Below are positions 6,706 through 12,649 of a DNA stretch of 12,649 bases, piece by piece. The notes under the pieces were generated by a model. The model was given only the letters and a program-made list of their open reading frames with translations. It was not told the DNA's origin and did not search any database. Each line of letters opens with the position of its first letter. Position 1 is the stretch's first letter. A program made the translations under genes and the position numbers. Location: positions 1 through 12,649 of the forward strand of contig CADCUE010000096.1 of NCBI GenBank assembly GCA_902805805.1. The letters run 5' to 3'. The stretch comes from an uncultured Frankineae bacterium. Its GTDB lineage: Bacteria > Actinomycetota > Actinomycetes > Mycobacteriales > SCTD01.

Positions 6706-7032
6706 GTGATCGTCTCGAGCTACCACTACCTCGCGGGTCCGCTGGTGGCCGCCGCGGCGCTGGGCGTTCTCATGCTCATCTGCCGCTGGGTGTTCTCGAC
6801 GTCCCACCGCGACGACCGCACCGCTCGCCGGCTGGAGAAGGCCCGCTCGCGCGGCGACTACGGCCTGCTGGTCCCGATCACCCGTGCGCGCACCGTCGAC
6901 GACGCCCGCATGCTGCGCTCGGTGCTGCGCGAGGCCGGCATCCGCTGCACGATCGCGGAGGCCGACGAGGGGACCGACGTCCTGGTCTTCCGGGCGGACG
7001 CCCTTCGCGCCCGCGACCTCGTCAGCAGCTAG
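6706..7032 (+). CDS. small membrane protein with DUF2007-like C-terminal part
   Basis: 108 residues from GTG at 6706. One membrane helix at about 8-30 ([20 protein letters not shown]), then a basic juxtamembrane stretch ([20 protein letters not shown]) and a compact soluble part with [22 protein letters not shown] and [15 protein letters not shown]. The 'LLVP...A..LR..L..AGI' pattern is like DUF2007 (putative signal-transducing) domains, but that match is by eye. I recall the same architecture next to murA in other actinomycetes. The role is unknown; the cytosolic domain probably faces inward. It diverges from meaA and its last 11 bases overlap the murA 3' end on the other strand. The upstream gap 6598-6705 holds no gene. 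Confidence 0.75.
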   Translation: MIVSSYHYLAGPLVAAAALGVLMLICRWVFSTSHRDDRTARRLEKARSRGDYGLLVPITRARTVDDARMLRSVLREAGIRCTIAEADEGTDVLVFRADALRARDLVSS

Positions 7033-8329
7033 GACCGCCGCCGGTCCAGCGCTGCACCCGCAGCCAGGGCTCGTCGGGAGCGGCCTCGCGCCGGACGTCG
7101 GCGCCGAGCGCGACCAGCTTGTCGACGAAGCCCTCGTAGCCGCGGTCGACGTGGTGCACCTCGCTGACCTCGGTGACGCCGTCCGCGACCAGCCCGGCGA
7201 GCACCAGACCCGCTCCGGCGCGGATGTCGTGCGCGGTCACGGGAGCGCCCGAGAGCTGCTCGCGACCGCGCACGACCGCGTGGTGGCCGTCCGTGCGCAC
7301 CTCGGCGCCCAGCCGGACCAGCTCGTTGACGAACATCCAGCGGGACTCGAAGACGTTCTCGGTGATCATGGCCGTTCCCTCGGCCACGGTGTTGAGCCCC
7401 AGGAACAGCGGCTGGAAGTCGGTGGCGAACCCGGGATAGGGCAGCGTGACGACGTCGACGGCGCGCGGCCGGCGGTCCATGACGACGCGGAAGCCGCCCG
7501 CGACCTGGGAGACCTCCGCGCCGGCCTGGACCAGCTTGTCGAGCGGCATCTCCAGGTGCTCGGTGCGCCCCCCGAGGACCGTCACGTCCCCCCGGGTCAT
7601 GACCGCGGCCACCGCCCAGGTGCCCGCGACGATCCGGTCGGTCACCGTCGCGTGCTCCACGGGGTGCAGCCGCTCCACCCCCTCGATCTCGAGGGTGCTG
7701 GAGCCCACACCGCCGATGCGGGCGCCCATCTGCGTGAGCATCGCGCACAGGTCGACGATCTCGGGCTCGCGCGCCGCGTTGTCGATGACCGTCGTGCCCT
7801 TGGCCAGCGCGGCGGCCATGAGCAGGTTCTCCGTGGCGCCGACGCTCGGGAAGTCCAGCCACACCGAGGCGCCGCTGAGCTGCGGCGCGCGGGCGATGAG
7901 GTAGCCGTGCTCGCTGACGACCGTCGCGCCGAGCTTGACCAGCCCGGCGACGTGCATGTCGAGCCCGCGCGAGCCGATGGCGTCACCGCCCGGCAGGGCG
8001 ACCTTGGCCTCACCGCAGCGCGCGACGAGCGGCCCGAGGACGGCGATCGAGGCGCGGATCCGGCGGACCAGGTCGTAGTCGGCCTCGTGGCCGGGCATCT
8101 CCGGCACGGTGATCTCGACGCGGGCCGCGCTGCGCACGACGTCGCACCCCAGCCGGCGCAGGACCTCCCCCATGATCGTCACGTCGAGGATGTCCGGCAC
8201 GTTGGTCAGGACGGTGGTGCCCTCGGCCAGCAGCGAGGCGGCCATGAGCTTCAGGACGCTGTTCTTCGCGCCGCTCACCGAGACCTCTCCCGCGAGCCGC
8301 GCACCACCGGAGACGAGGAAGCGGTCCAT
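7022..8329 (-). CDS. murA: UDP-N-acetylglucosamine 1-carboxyvinyltransferase
   Basis: 435 residues, normal for MurA, which transfers enolpyruvate from PEP to UDP-GlcNAc in the first committed cytosolic step of peptidoglycan synthesis. Conserved blocks: [12 protein letters not shown] with Lys22, [27 protein letters not shown], the base region YPGFATDFQ with Asp304, and [10 protein letters not shown] with Arg396. The active-site loop reads [10 protein letters not shown], so residue 116 is Asp where E. coli has Cys115. This substitution occurs naturally in Mycobacterium tuberculosis (Asp117) and keeps activity while making the enzyme insensitive to fosfomycin. The ATG at 8329 is preceded by TAGACT at six bases, with no Shine-Dalgarno. 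It is monocistronic here: convergent with the 108-aa gene and divergent from the sigma gene. Confidence 0.97.
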   Translation of the reverse strand: MDRFLVSGGARLAGEVSVSGAKNSVLKLMAASLLAEGTTVLTNVPDILDVTIMGEVLRRLGCDVVRSAARVEITVPEMPGHEADYDLVRRIRASIAVLGPLVARCGEAKVALPGGDAIGSRGLDMHVAGLVKLGATVVSEHGYLIARAPQLSGASVWLDFPSVGATENLLMAAALAKGTTVIDNAAREPEIVDLCAMLTQMGARIGGVGSSTLEIEGVERLHPVEHATVTDRIVAGTWAVAAVMTRGDVTVLGGRTEHLEMPLDKLVQAGAEVSQVAGGFRVVMDRRPRAVDVVTLPYPGFATDFQPLFLGLNTVAEGTAMITENVFESRWMFVNELVRLGAEVRTDGHHAVVRGREQLSGAPVTAHDIRAGAGLVLAGLVADGVTEVSEVHHVDRGYEGFVDKLVALGADVRREAAPDEPWLRVQRWTGGGPSC

Positions 8330-8335
8330 GGCGGC

Positions 8336-8341
8336 AGTCTA
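8336..8341 (-). promoter_or_regulatory. probable -10 box of murA, leaderless
   Basis: TAGACT on the minus strand, six bases (GCCGCC) before the murA ATG, with no ribosome-binding site between. Same form and spacing as the boxes before meaA and the adenosyltransferase gene. No clear -35 is seen. Confidence 0.55.
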
Positions 8342-8357
8342 GGAAGCGCGGACGGCC

Positions 8358-8403
8358 AGGACCTGCAGGCGGCGAGCAACCTCGCCGCCCGGGCCTGCGT
8401 CCT
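8358..8403. repeat. nested inverted repeat in the murA-sigma gap
   Basis: A perfect nine-base stem GGCGGCGAG (8368-8376) / CTCGCCGCC (8381-8389) with loop CAAC, flanked by further pairing arms AGGAC (8358-8362) / GTCCT (8399-8403) and GCAGG (8365-8369, alternative) / CCTGC (8394-8398). It lies between the murA -10 box and the sigma gene's Shine-Dalgarno, and overlaps the proposed ECF promoter, so it may be an operator or simply GC-rich structure. Confidence 0.5.
8376..8401 (+). promoter_or_regulatory. candidate ECF-type promoter of the sigma operon
   Basis: GCAAC at 8376-8380, then 17 bases, then CGTC at 8398-8401. An AAC -35 core and a CGTC-like -10 are typical of promoters read by ECF sigma factors. 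A start about 7-10 bases later would give a leader of roughly 25-30 bases containing AAGGAG at 8426-8431, five bases before GTG at 8437. This would mean the sigma factor drives its own operon. The match is short and was found by eye. Confidence 0.35.
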
Positions 8404-8436
8404 GTCCTGCAGCACCGCAACGACGAAGGAGCAGCC

Positions 8437-8979
8437 GTGGACGATCAGGCGCGGGAGGACTTCCGCACCTACGTCGTCGGCCGGTCGGCGTCCCTGCTGC
8501 GGACCGCGTACCTGCTGACCGGCAGTCGCGCGGACGCGGAGGACCTGCTGCAGACCGCGCTGGCCAAGACCTACCTGTCCTGGGACCGCATCCGCGACCG
8601 GGAAGCGGTCGACGGCTACGTCCGGCGCGTCATGGTCAACACGCAGACGTCGTGGTGGCGCAGGCGCAAGGTCGACGAGCACCCGACCGGCGAGCTGCCG
8701 GAGCGCGGCAGCGGCCGGGACAGCACCGCGGACCTCGACCTGCACGACGCCCTCTGGACGGCGCTCGGCACGCTGCCCAAGCGGCAGCGGGCGATGGTCG
8801 TGCTGCGCTACTACGAGGACCTGTCCGAGGCCGAGACCGCCGCCGTCATGGGCGTGTCGGTCGGCACCGTCAAGTCCACCACCTCCCGGGCCCTGAGCAA
8901 GCTGCGCGAGGACACCTCGCTGCTCACCGGCCGGACCGACGACCCGCGCACCAGCCTTCCCACCGGAGCCCCCGCATGA
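8437..8979 (+). CDS. ECF RNA polymerase sigma factor, SigE family
   Basis: 180 residues. Region 2 spans about 10-77, with LLRTAYLLTGSRADAEDLLQ, TALAKTYLSWDRI and YVRRVMVNTQTSWWRRR, which is the characteristic signature of the actinobacterial 'SigE-family' ECF group. Region 4 spans about 103-157, with LGTLPKRQRAMVVLRYYEDL and the helix-turn-helix SEAETAAVMGVSVGTVKSTTSRALSKL. The C-terminal 20 residues are a variable Pro/Thr tail. It redirects RNA polymerase to a small regulon; the signal is unknown. Start: GTG at 8437 with AAGGAG five bases away. The stop overlaps the next gene's ATG (ATGA at 8976-8979), so translation of the two is coupled, as is usual for a sigma factor and its membrane regulator. 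Confidence 0.93.
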   Translation: MDDQAREDFRTYVVGRSASLLRTAYLLTGSRADAEDLLQTALAKTYLSWDRIRDREAVDGYVRRVMVNTQTSWWRRRKVDEHPTGELPERGSGRDSTADLDLHDALWTALGTLPKRQRAMVVLRYYEDLSEAETAAVMGVSVGTVKSTTSRALSKLREDTSLLTGRTDDPRTSLPTGAPA

Positions 8980-10349
8980 GCCCCATCGACGACGAGCTCA
9001 GGGACGCCCTGCACCGTCGGGCGACCGGAGTCGCCCCGTCCCCCGACCCGCTGTCCGGCATCGAGCGCCGGGCCACCCGCATCCAGCGCAACCGGCTCGC
9101 CGCCTCGGTGGCCGGGTCGGTGCTCGCCGTGGCCGCCGTCGCCACGGCCGTCCCGCTGATGAGCGGGACGGCTCCCGCCCCGGACGTGCCCCCCGTGGCC
9201 AGCGCCCCCCCGAGCCGCGAGCCCAGCCCGTCGCCGTCGCCGTCCCGCCAGCCCAGCCCGTCGCCGTACGCGCTGGACCCCGAGGTGCCGTGGGACTACC
9301 GCGGTGCGCCGCCGGCCGAGCTCGGCGACGGGACCGTGGAGACGGTCCGCGAGGAGCTGGCGACCCGGCGGGGGGTGGAGCCGTCGTCGGTCGCCCTGAG
9401 CCCGCTGTTCGGCCAGCTCTACGAGCCCTCGGGGCAGGTCGAGATCGTCTACGTGGCCCAGGTCGACGGAGAGCCGTCCTGGGGGGTGGCCCGCAGCAGC
9501 GAGGCGGGGCCCGAGCTCGCCGTCGACGAGCCGCTCACGGAGGGGACCACGGCGCTGGTCGCGGCCCTGCCGGGGGACGAGGTCGCCCGCCTGCTGGTCG
9601 TCGCCTCGCCGGAGGTCGGCGAGATCTCGTACGGCCACGACGACGCCAGCGAGTGGAGCCCGATGGCGGCCCTGGCCGACGGGGTCGCCACGACGCCGCT
9701 CGACGGTGACCCGGCCACCGACGCGGTGCGCGTCCTCGGGGCGCAGGGACAGGAGGTCCACCGGGATGCGGCTCCGGACGTCGCCGCACCCGGCGGCGAG
9801 CCGGAGGCGCCCCCCGCGTCCGAGCCCCCGACGCCGACCAACGTCGTCGACTGGCCGGTCCGCGGCGCGGTCTCGGACGACCTGCAGGAGCGGGCGGAGG
9901 CGTCCTTCGCGCAGGCGGCCGGCGTGCCCGTGTCGCAGCTCCGGACGCGGCTGCTGTTCGGCGGTCAGCGCGACGGCCGCACCTACGTCCTGCTGCAGGG
10001 CTGGTACGGCGGCGACGCGCGGTCCTTCGCCTGGTCCTACGACCCTCGAGGCGACCAGGAGCAGGCCCTCCTGCAGGGCTTCACGCCTCCCGGTCCTGCG
10101 CTGTTCACGGCCGTCCTGGACGGCGTGCTGCTGGTCGTGCCGGAGCCGGCCGCCGGGCAGGTGCTGTACGCCCCCGACGCCTCGAGCGAGCCGCAGCCGG
10201 TCGCGGACCAGGGCACCGAGGTGGCCGTCCTGATCGACCGGGCGGACGGCGCGAGCGGCGACCGGCTGCTGGTCCTCGACGGCGACGGCGACCCGGAGGC
10301 GCCGATCTTCCGCGGCACCGTCGACGACGCGGTGGCGGCCACGCGCTGA
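8976..10349 (+). CDS. single-pass membrane protein, putative anti-sigma/regulator of the ECF factor
   Basis: 457 residues. A charged 40-residue cytosolic N-terminus (MSPIDDELRDALHRRAT...GIERRATRIQRNR), a membrane helix at about 41-63, then a long outside part. That part opens with a Pro/Ser-rich spacer (about 71-99, with PSPSPSPS) followed by two similar domains, about 106-254 and 293-434, joined by a Pro/Glu-rich linker. The N-terminal pattern 'DDELRDALHRRA...P.....I..RA.R.R' is like membrane proteins encoded beside SigE-family sigma genes. There is no Cys anywhere, so it is not a zinc-binding (ZAS) anti-sigma. Start ATG at 8976 overlaps the sigma stop. Role as anti-sigma or sensor is inferred from position and topology only; the frame is open upstream but that part is a shadow of the sigma gene. 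Confidence 0.8.
   Translation: MSPIDDELRDALHRRATGVAPSPDPLSGIERRATRIQRNRLAASVAGSVLAVAAVATAVPLMSGTAPAPDVPPVASAPPSREPSPSPSPSRQPSPSPYALDPEVPWDYRGAPPAELGDGTVETVREELATRRGVEPSSVALSPLFGQLYEPSGQVEIVYVAQVDGEPSWGVARSSEAGPELAVDEPLTEGTTALVAALPGDEVARLLVVASPEVGEISYGHDDASEWSPMAALADGVATTPLDGDPATDAVRVLGAQGQEVHRDAAPDVAAPGGEPEAPPASEPPTPTNVVDWPVRGAVSDDLQERAEASFAQAAGVPVSQLRTRLLFGGQRDGRTYVLLQGWYGGDARSFAWSYDPRGDQEQALLQGFTPPGPALFTAVLDGVLLVVPEPAAGQVLYAPDASSEPQPVADQGTEVAVLIDRADGASGDRLLVLDGDGDPEAPIFRGTVDDAVAATR
9224..9267 (+). repeat. short direct repeat coding for Pro-Ser spacer
   Basis: The 17-base unit GCCCAGCCCGTCGCCGT occurs twice, about 33 bases apart, encoding the PSPSP parts of the extracellular spacer just after the membrane helix. 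It is likely prone to slippage and variable in length among relatives. Confidence 0.55.
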
Positions 10350-10354
10350 GTGCC

Positions 10355-10360
10355 TAGGCT
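10355..10360 (+). promoter_or_regulatory. probable -10 box of the adenosyltransferase gene, leaderless
   Basis: TAGGCT, then six bases, then ATG at 10367. The box lies in the 17-base gap after the membrane-regulator stop and no Shine-Dalgarno is present, so this gene probably has its own leaderless transcript rather than depending only on the sigma operon. Confidence 0.55.
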
Positions 10361-10366
10361 GCCCGC

Positions 10367-10951
10367 ATGGCCGTCCACTTGACCCGCATCTACACCAAGA
10401 CCGGCGACGACGGCACCACGGCCCTCGGCGATCTGAGCCGCACCGCCAAGACGGGGGTGCGGCTCGGCGCGTTCGCCGACGTGGACGAGGCCAACAGCTC
10501 TCTCGGGGTCGTTCTCGCGCTCGGCGACCCGGCCGACGACGTCGCCGAGGTCCTGCTCGCCGTGCAGAACGACCTGTTCGACCTCGGCGCAGACCTGTGC
10601 ACGCCCGTGGTGCCGGACCCGGACTACCCGCCGCTGCGGGTCACCCCCGACTACACGGCCCGGCTCGAGCAGGCGTGCGACGAGTTCAACGCCCGGTTGG
10701 AGAAGCTGGCCAGCTTCATCCTGCCCGGGGGCACCCCGGCCGCGGCGCTGCTGCACGTCTCCCGCACCGTGGTGCGCCGCGCGGAACGCTCCACGTGGGC
10801 GCTGCTCGAGGCCGAGCCGGACCGCACGTCGCGCGAGCCCGCGCTCTACCTGAATCGCCTGTCGGACCTGCTGTTCATCCTGTCGCGCGTGGCGAACCCG
10901 GGCGGCGACGTGCTGTGGACGCCGGGCGGCGCACGTCGGGCCACCGGCTAG
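10367..10951 (+). CDS. ATP:cob(I)alamin adenosyltransferase, PduO type
   Basis: 194 residues, typical for the single-domain PduO/CobO-II family. The enzyme transfers adenosyl from ATP to cob(I)alamin, making coenzyme B12 and often handing it to a mutase. Signature blocks: N-terminal ATP loop RIYTKTGDDGTTALGD, FADVDEANSSLGV, LFDLGADLCTP, the helix SRTVVRRAER and C-terminal YLNRLSDLLFILSR. Bacteria with several adenosyltransferase types exist, so the gene symbol is left open (pduO, cobO and mmaB are all used). Its likely client in the window is the MeaA-type mutase at 4492-6597; the two genes are on opposite strands and not in one operon. It converges on the DUF2550 gene with a 22-base gap. Confidence 0.95.
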   Translation: MAVHLTRIYTKTGDDGTTALGDLSRTAKTGVRLGAFADVDEANSSLGVVLALGDPADDVAEVLLAVQNDLFDLGADLCTPVVPDPDYPPLRVTPDYTARLEQACDEFNARLEKLASFILPGGTPAAALLHVSRTVVRRAERSTWALLEAEPDRTSREPALYLNRLSDLLFILSRVANPGGDVLWTPGGARRATG

Positions 10952-10956
10952 CCGGT
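10943..10956. repeat. perfect palindrome at the convergent gene ends
   Basis: ACCGGCTAGCCGGT, a 14-base perfect palindrome spanning the adenosyltransferase stop codon (TAG 10949-10951) in the 22-base gap before the convergent DUF2550 stop. It reads the same on both strands, but with no T-run it is at best a weak bidirectional end signal. Confidence 0.4.
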
Positions 10957-10973
10957 CCCCCGGCCGCAGGGCG

Positions 10974-11402
10974 TCACACCGGCAGCGTCGCCCCCGGCGG
11001 ACGCGACTCGAGCCAGGCCAGGAAGCCGGTCACCGCCGACGGCTGCATCGCCAGCTCGACCGGGCGGTCCCCCACCCGGCACTCCATGACCACGGCGCCG
11101 TCGAGCAGCGCCAGGTGCTCGGCGCCGGACGGCGCGCGCCGCCGTACGACCTCGAGCGTGCGCCGGGACAGCACCCGGCGCGGGCGCGGGGACAGGCTGA
11201 ACACGCGGTACCACCGCAGCTCGTCGTCGACGAACCGGCCCACGCCGTTGACCCAGCCGCGGCCGTGCCCGGGCCGCTTGAGCCGCAGGGACAGCTCGAC
11301 CGTCCCGCCCGCTGCCTGCAGCCCCCGGCGGCGCACGGCGACGGCGCCCAGCAGCGAGAGCGCCAGCAGCAGCAGGCCGAGGGCGATCTCCAGGACCAGC
11401 AC
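10974..11402 (-). CDS. DUF2550 family membrane protein
   Basis: 142 residues from GTG at 11402. A hydrophobic N-terminal helix at about 2-24 (LVLEIALGLLLLALSLLGAV) followed by VRRR, then a soluble domain with GTVELSLRL, GRGWVNGVGRF, LRWYRVFSLSPRPRRVLSRRTLEV and VMECRVGDRPVELAM. This matches DUF2550, a PH-like small membrane protein that usually follows atpC in actinomycetes. Function unknown. It follows atpC on the same strand after a 45-base gap, so it is probably the last gene of the ATP synthase operon. No good Shine-Dalgarno precedes GTG, and I see no alternative start in the hydrophobic segment. Confidence 0.88.
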   Translation of the reverse strand: MLVLEIALGLLLLALSLLGAVAVRRRGLQAAGGTVELSLRLKRPGHGRGWVNGVGRFVDDELRWYRVFSLSPRPRRVLSRRTLEVVRRRAPSGAEHLALLDGAVVMECRVGDRPVELAMQPSAVTGFLAWLESRPPGATLPV

Positions 11403-11447
11403 GCCGGGTCGGGGGCGGGGTCGGACGGGCGTGGAGCCGGTGCCGGA

Positions 11448-11825
11448 CTAGGCCGGCTGTCCTGCGGCCCGCAGGCGGCTCTCCGCGCGCCGCTGAGCCG
11501 CGATGTCGTCGTCGGCCCGTGCCCGGTCCAGCGCCGCCCTGGCGCGGGCGGTGTCGATGTCCTGCGCCAGCTCCGCGACCTCGGCCAGGACGGTCACGCC
11601 CTCGTCGGTCACGGACAGGAAGCCGCCGTGGACCGCGACGACGACGTCGCTGCCACCGGGCTGCGCGATGGTGACGGTGCCCCCCTCGGCGAGCTGACCG
11701 AGCAGCGGCGCGTGACCGGGCAGGACGCCGATGTCGCCCTCGGTCGTGCGCGCGCTCACCTGCGTCGCCGATCCGCTCCAGACCTCGCGGTCGACCGCCA
11801 CCAGCTCGACGTGCAGCTCCGCCAC
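11448..11825 (-). CDS. atpC: F0F1 ATP synthase subunit epsilon
   Basis: 125 residues. The N-terminal beta-sandwich covers about 1-85, with [36 protein letters not shown] and [18 protein letters not shown]; the C-terminal helical part follows ([19 protein letters not shown]). Epsilon sits on the central stalk of F1, couples it to the c-ring and can inhibit ATP hydrolysis. The C-terminal helical region is short, as is common in actinobacteria, so strong inhibitory extension is unlikely. Start GTG at 11825 follows GAGGAG (11836-11831) with five bases between. It lies 111 bases after atpD, a gap containing two structured regions. Confidence 0.97.
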   Translation of the reverse strand: MAELHVELVAVDREVWSGSATQVSARTTEGDIGVLPGHAPLLGQLAEGGTVTIAQPGGSDVVVAVHGGFLSVTDEGVTVLAEVAELAQDIDTARARAALDRARADDDIAAQRRAESRLRAAGQPA

Positions 11826-11830
11826 TTCAG

Positions 11831-11836
11831 CTCCTC
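11831..11836 (-). promoter_or_regulatory. Shine-Dalgarno of atpC
   Basis: GAGGAG on the minus strand with five bases (CTGAA) before GTG at 11825. It fixes the start. A short hairpin arm ends two bases upstream of it. Confidence 0.8.
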
Positions 11837-11838
11837 AC

Positions 11839-11859
11839 GGGTCCGGCGGGACCCCCGCC
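11839..11859 (-). ncRNA. alternative small hairpins in the atpC leader
   Basis: In the sense RNA two six-base stems compete: GGCGGG (11859-11854 region) with CCCGCC (11850-11845), loop three; or GGGTCC (11854-11849) with GGACCC (11844-11839), loop four. They share one arm, so only one can form, and the second ends two bases before the atpC Shine-Dalgarno. This is not a known riboswitch class; it is listed as leader structure only. Confidence 0.3.
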
Positions 11860-11886
11860 GCGAGTCACCCTACCGGCGCCCCGCAC

Positions 11887-11922
11887 GACGACGACCGGCC
11901 CCCTCGGGGACCGGCCGTCGTC
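11887..11922 (-). terminator. strong intercistronic hairpin between atpD and atpC
   Basis: 36 bases forming a 16-pair stem with a four-base loop. On the plus strand the arms have two mismatches (A-C at 11894/11915 and C-A at 11899/11910); in minus-strand RNA, the atp sense, both become G-U pairs, so the stem is unbroken. It begins 14 bases after the atpD stop. No U-run follows, so it is more likely a partial terminator or RNA-stability element setting atpC level relative to atpD than a full terminator. Confidence 0.55.
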
Positions 11923-11936
11923 GGTGGAGCGGGCTG

Positions 11937-12649
<713 letters not shown>

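Noticed and set aside
5341..7032. A 563-codon plus-strand frame that would extend the 108-aa membrane protein
   Set aside because: The part before 6706 is the antiparallel shadow of meaA; a Shine-Dalgarno and membrane helix mark the real start at 6706.
7022..8329. MurA as an inactive paralogue because the Cys is missing
   Set aside because: Asp at this position supports activity in known actinobacterial enzymes and all other catalytic residues are present.
8652..8975. N-terminal extension of the membrane regulator into the sigma gene
   Set aside because: This is the sigma gene in another frame; the ATGA overlap and the charged head at 8976 fit a normal start.
9224..9267. The Pro-Ser coding repeat as a CRISPR-like or mobile repeat
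   Set aside because: Only two short in-frame copies within a coding region; typical extracellular spacer.
11867..11872. TAGGGT on the minus strand as a promoter for atpC alone
   Set aside because: It is about 40 bases from the start codon, has no -35, and atpC already has a Shine-Dalgarno and an upstream operon; not enough to call.

Overview
The window is GC-rich, densely coded chromosomal DNA with frequent GTG starts and Shine-Dalgarno-poor, apparently leaderless promoters. Gene content (NucS/EndoMS mismatch endonuclease, DUF2550 after atpC, a MurA with Asp at the catalytic Cys position, a SigE-family ECF sigma factor) points to an actinomycete. I cannot assign genus or order. There is no rRNA, tRNA, CRISPR array, insertion sequence or phage gene, and nothing suggests recent transfer. 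It looks like a core chromosomal neighbourhood.

Layout. (1) Bases 1-3408, minus strand: a compact operon nucS (EndoMS) - fused double 3-hydroxyacyl-CoA dehydrogenase - 107-aa zinc-finger-like protein - alpha/beta hydrolase (cut by the left edge). (2) Bases 3451-4486, plus strand: a DUF2071-family protein and a 65-aa basic membrane protein, separated by a strong RNA hairpin. (3) Bases 4492-6597, minus: a MeaA-type coenzyme-B12-dependent mutase, most likely ethylmalonyl-CoA mutase, diverging from a 108-aa membrane protein (6706-7032, plus). (4) Bases 7022-8329, minus: murA, overlapping that small gene tail to tail. (5) Bases 8437-10349, plus: an ECF sigma factor translationally coupled to a single-pass membrane protein that probably acts as its regulator. 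(6) Bases 10367-10951, plus: PduO-type cob(I)alamin adenosyltransferase. (7) Bases 10974-12649, minus: the end of the ATP synthase operon, atpD (partial) - atpC - DUF2550.

How the genes fit together. Three genes share acyl-CoA/B12 chemistry: the dehydrogenase can interconvert acetoacetyl-CoA and 3-hydroxybutyryl-CoA, the mutase acts further along the ethylmalonyl-CoA route, and the adenosyltransferase makes the mutase cofactor. The remaining ethylmalonyl-CoA genes (ccr, mcd, mch) are not here. The rest is replication fidelity (NucS), cell wall (MurA), envelope sensing (sigma/regulator) and energy (ATP synthase).

I did not find a clearly new defence or mobile system. The best leads are: a duplicated ectodomain in the putative anti-sigma partner together with a candidate autoregulatory ECF promoter; a tandem dehydrogenase whose two NAD(P) sites look different; MurA with Asp in place of the catalytic Cys; a repeated TAG-N-N-T box 6-8 bases before several start codons; and several well-formed hairpins in short intergenic gaps, notably one in the atpD-atpC gap that is fully paired only in the sense RNA.
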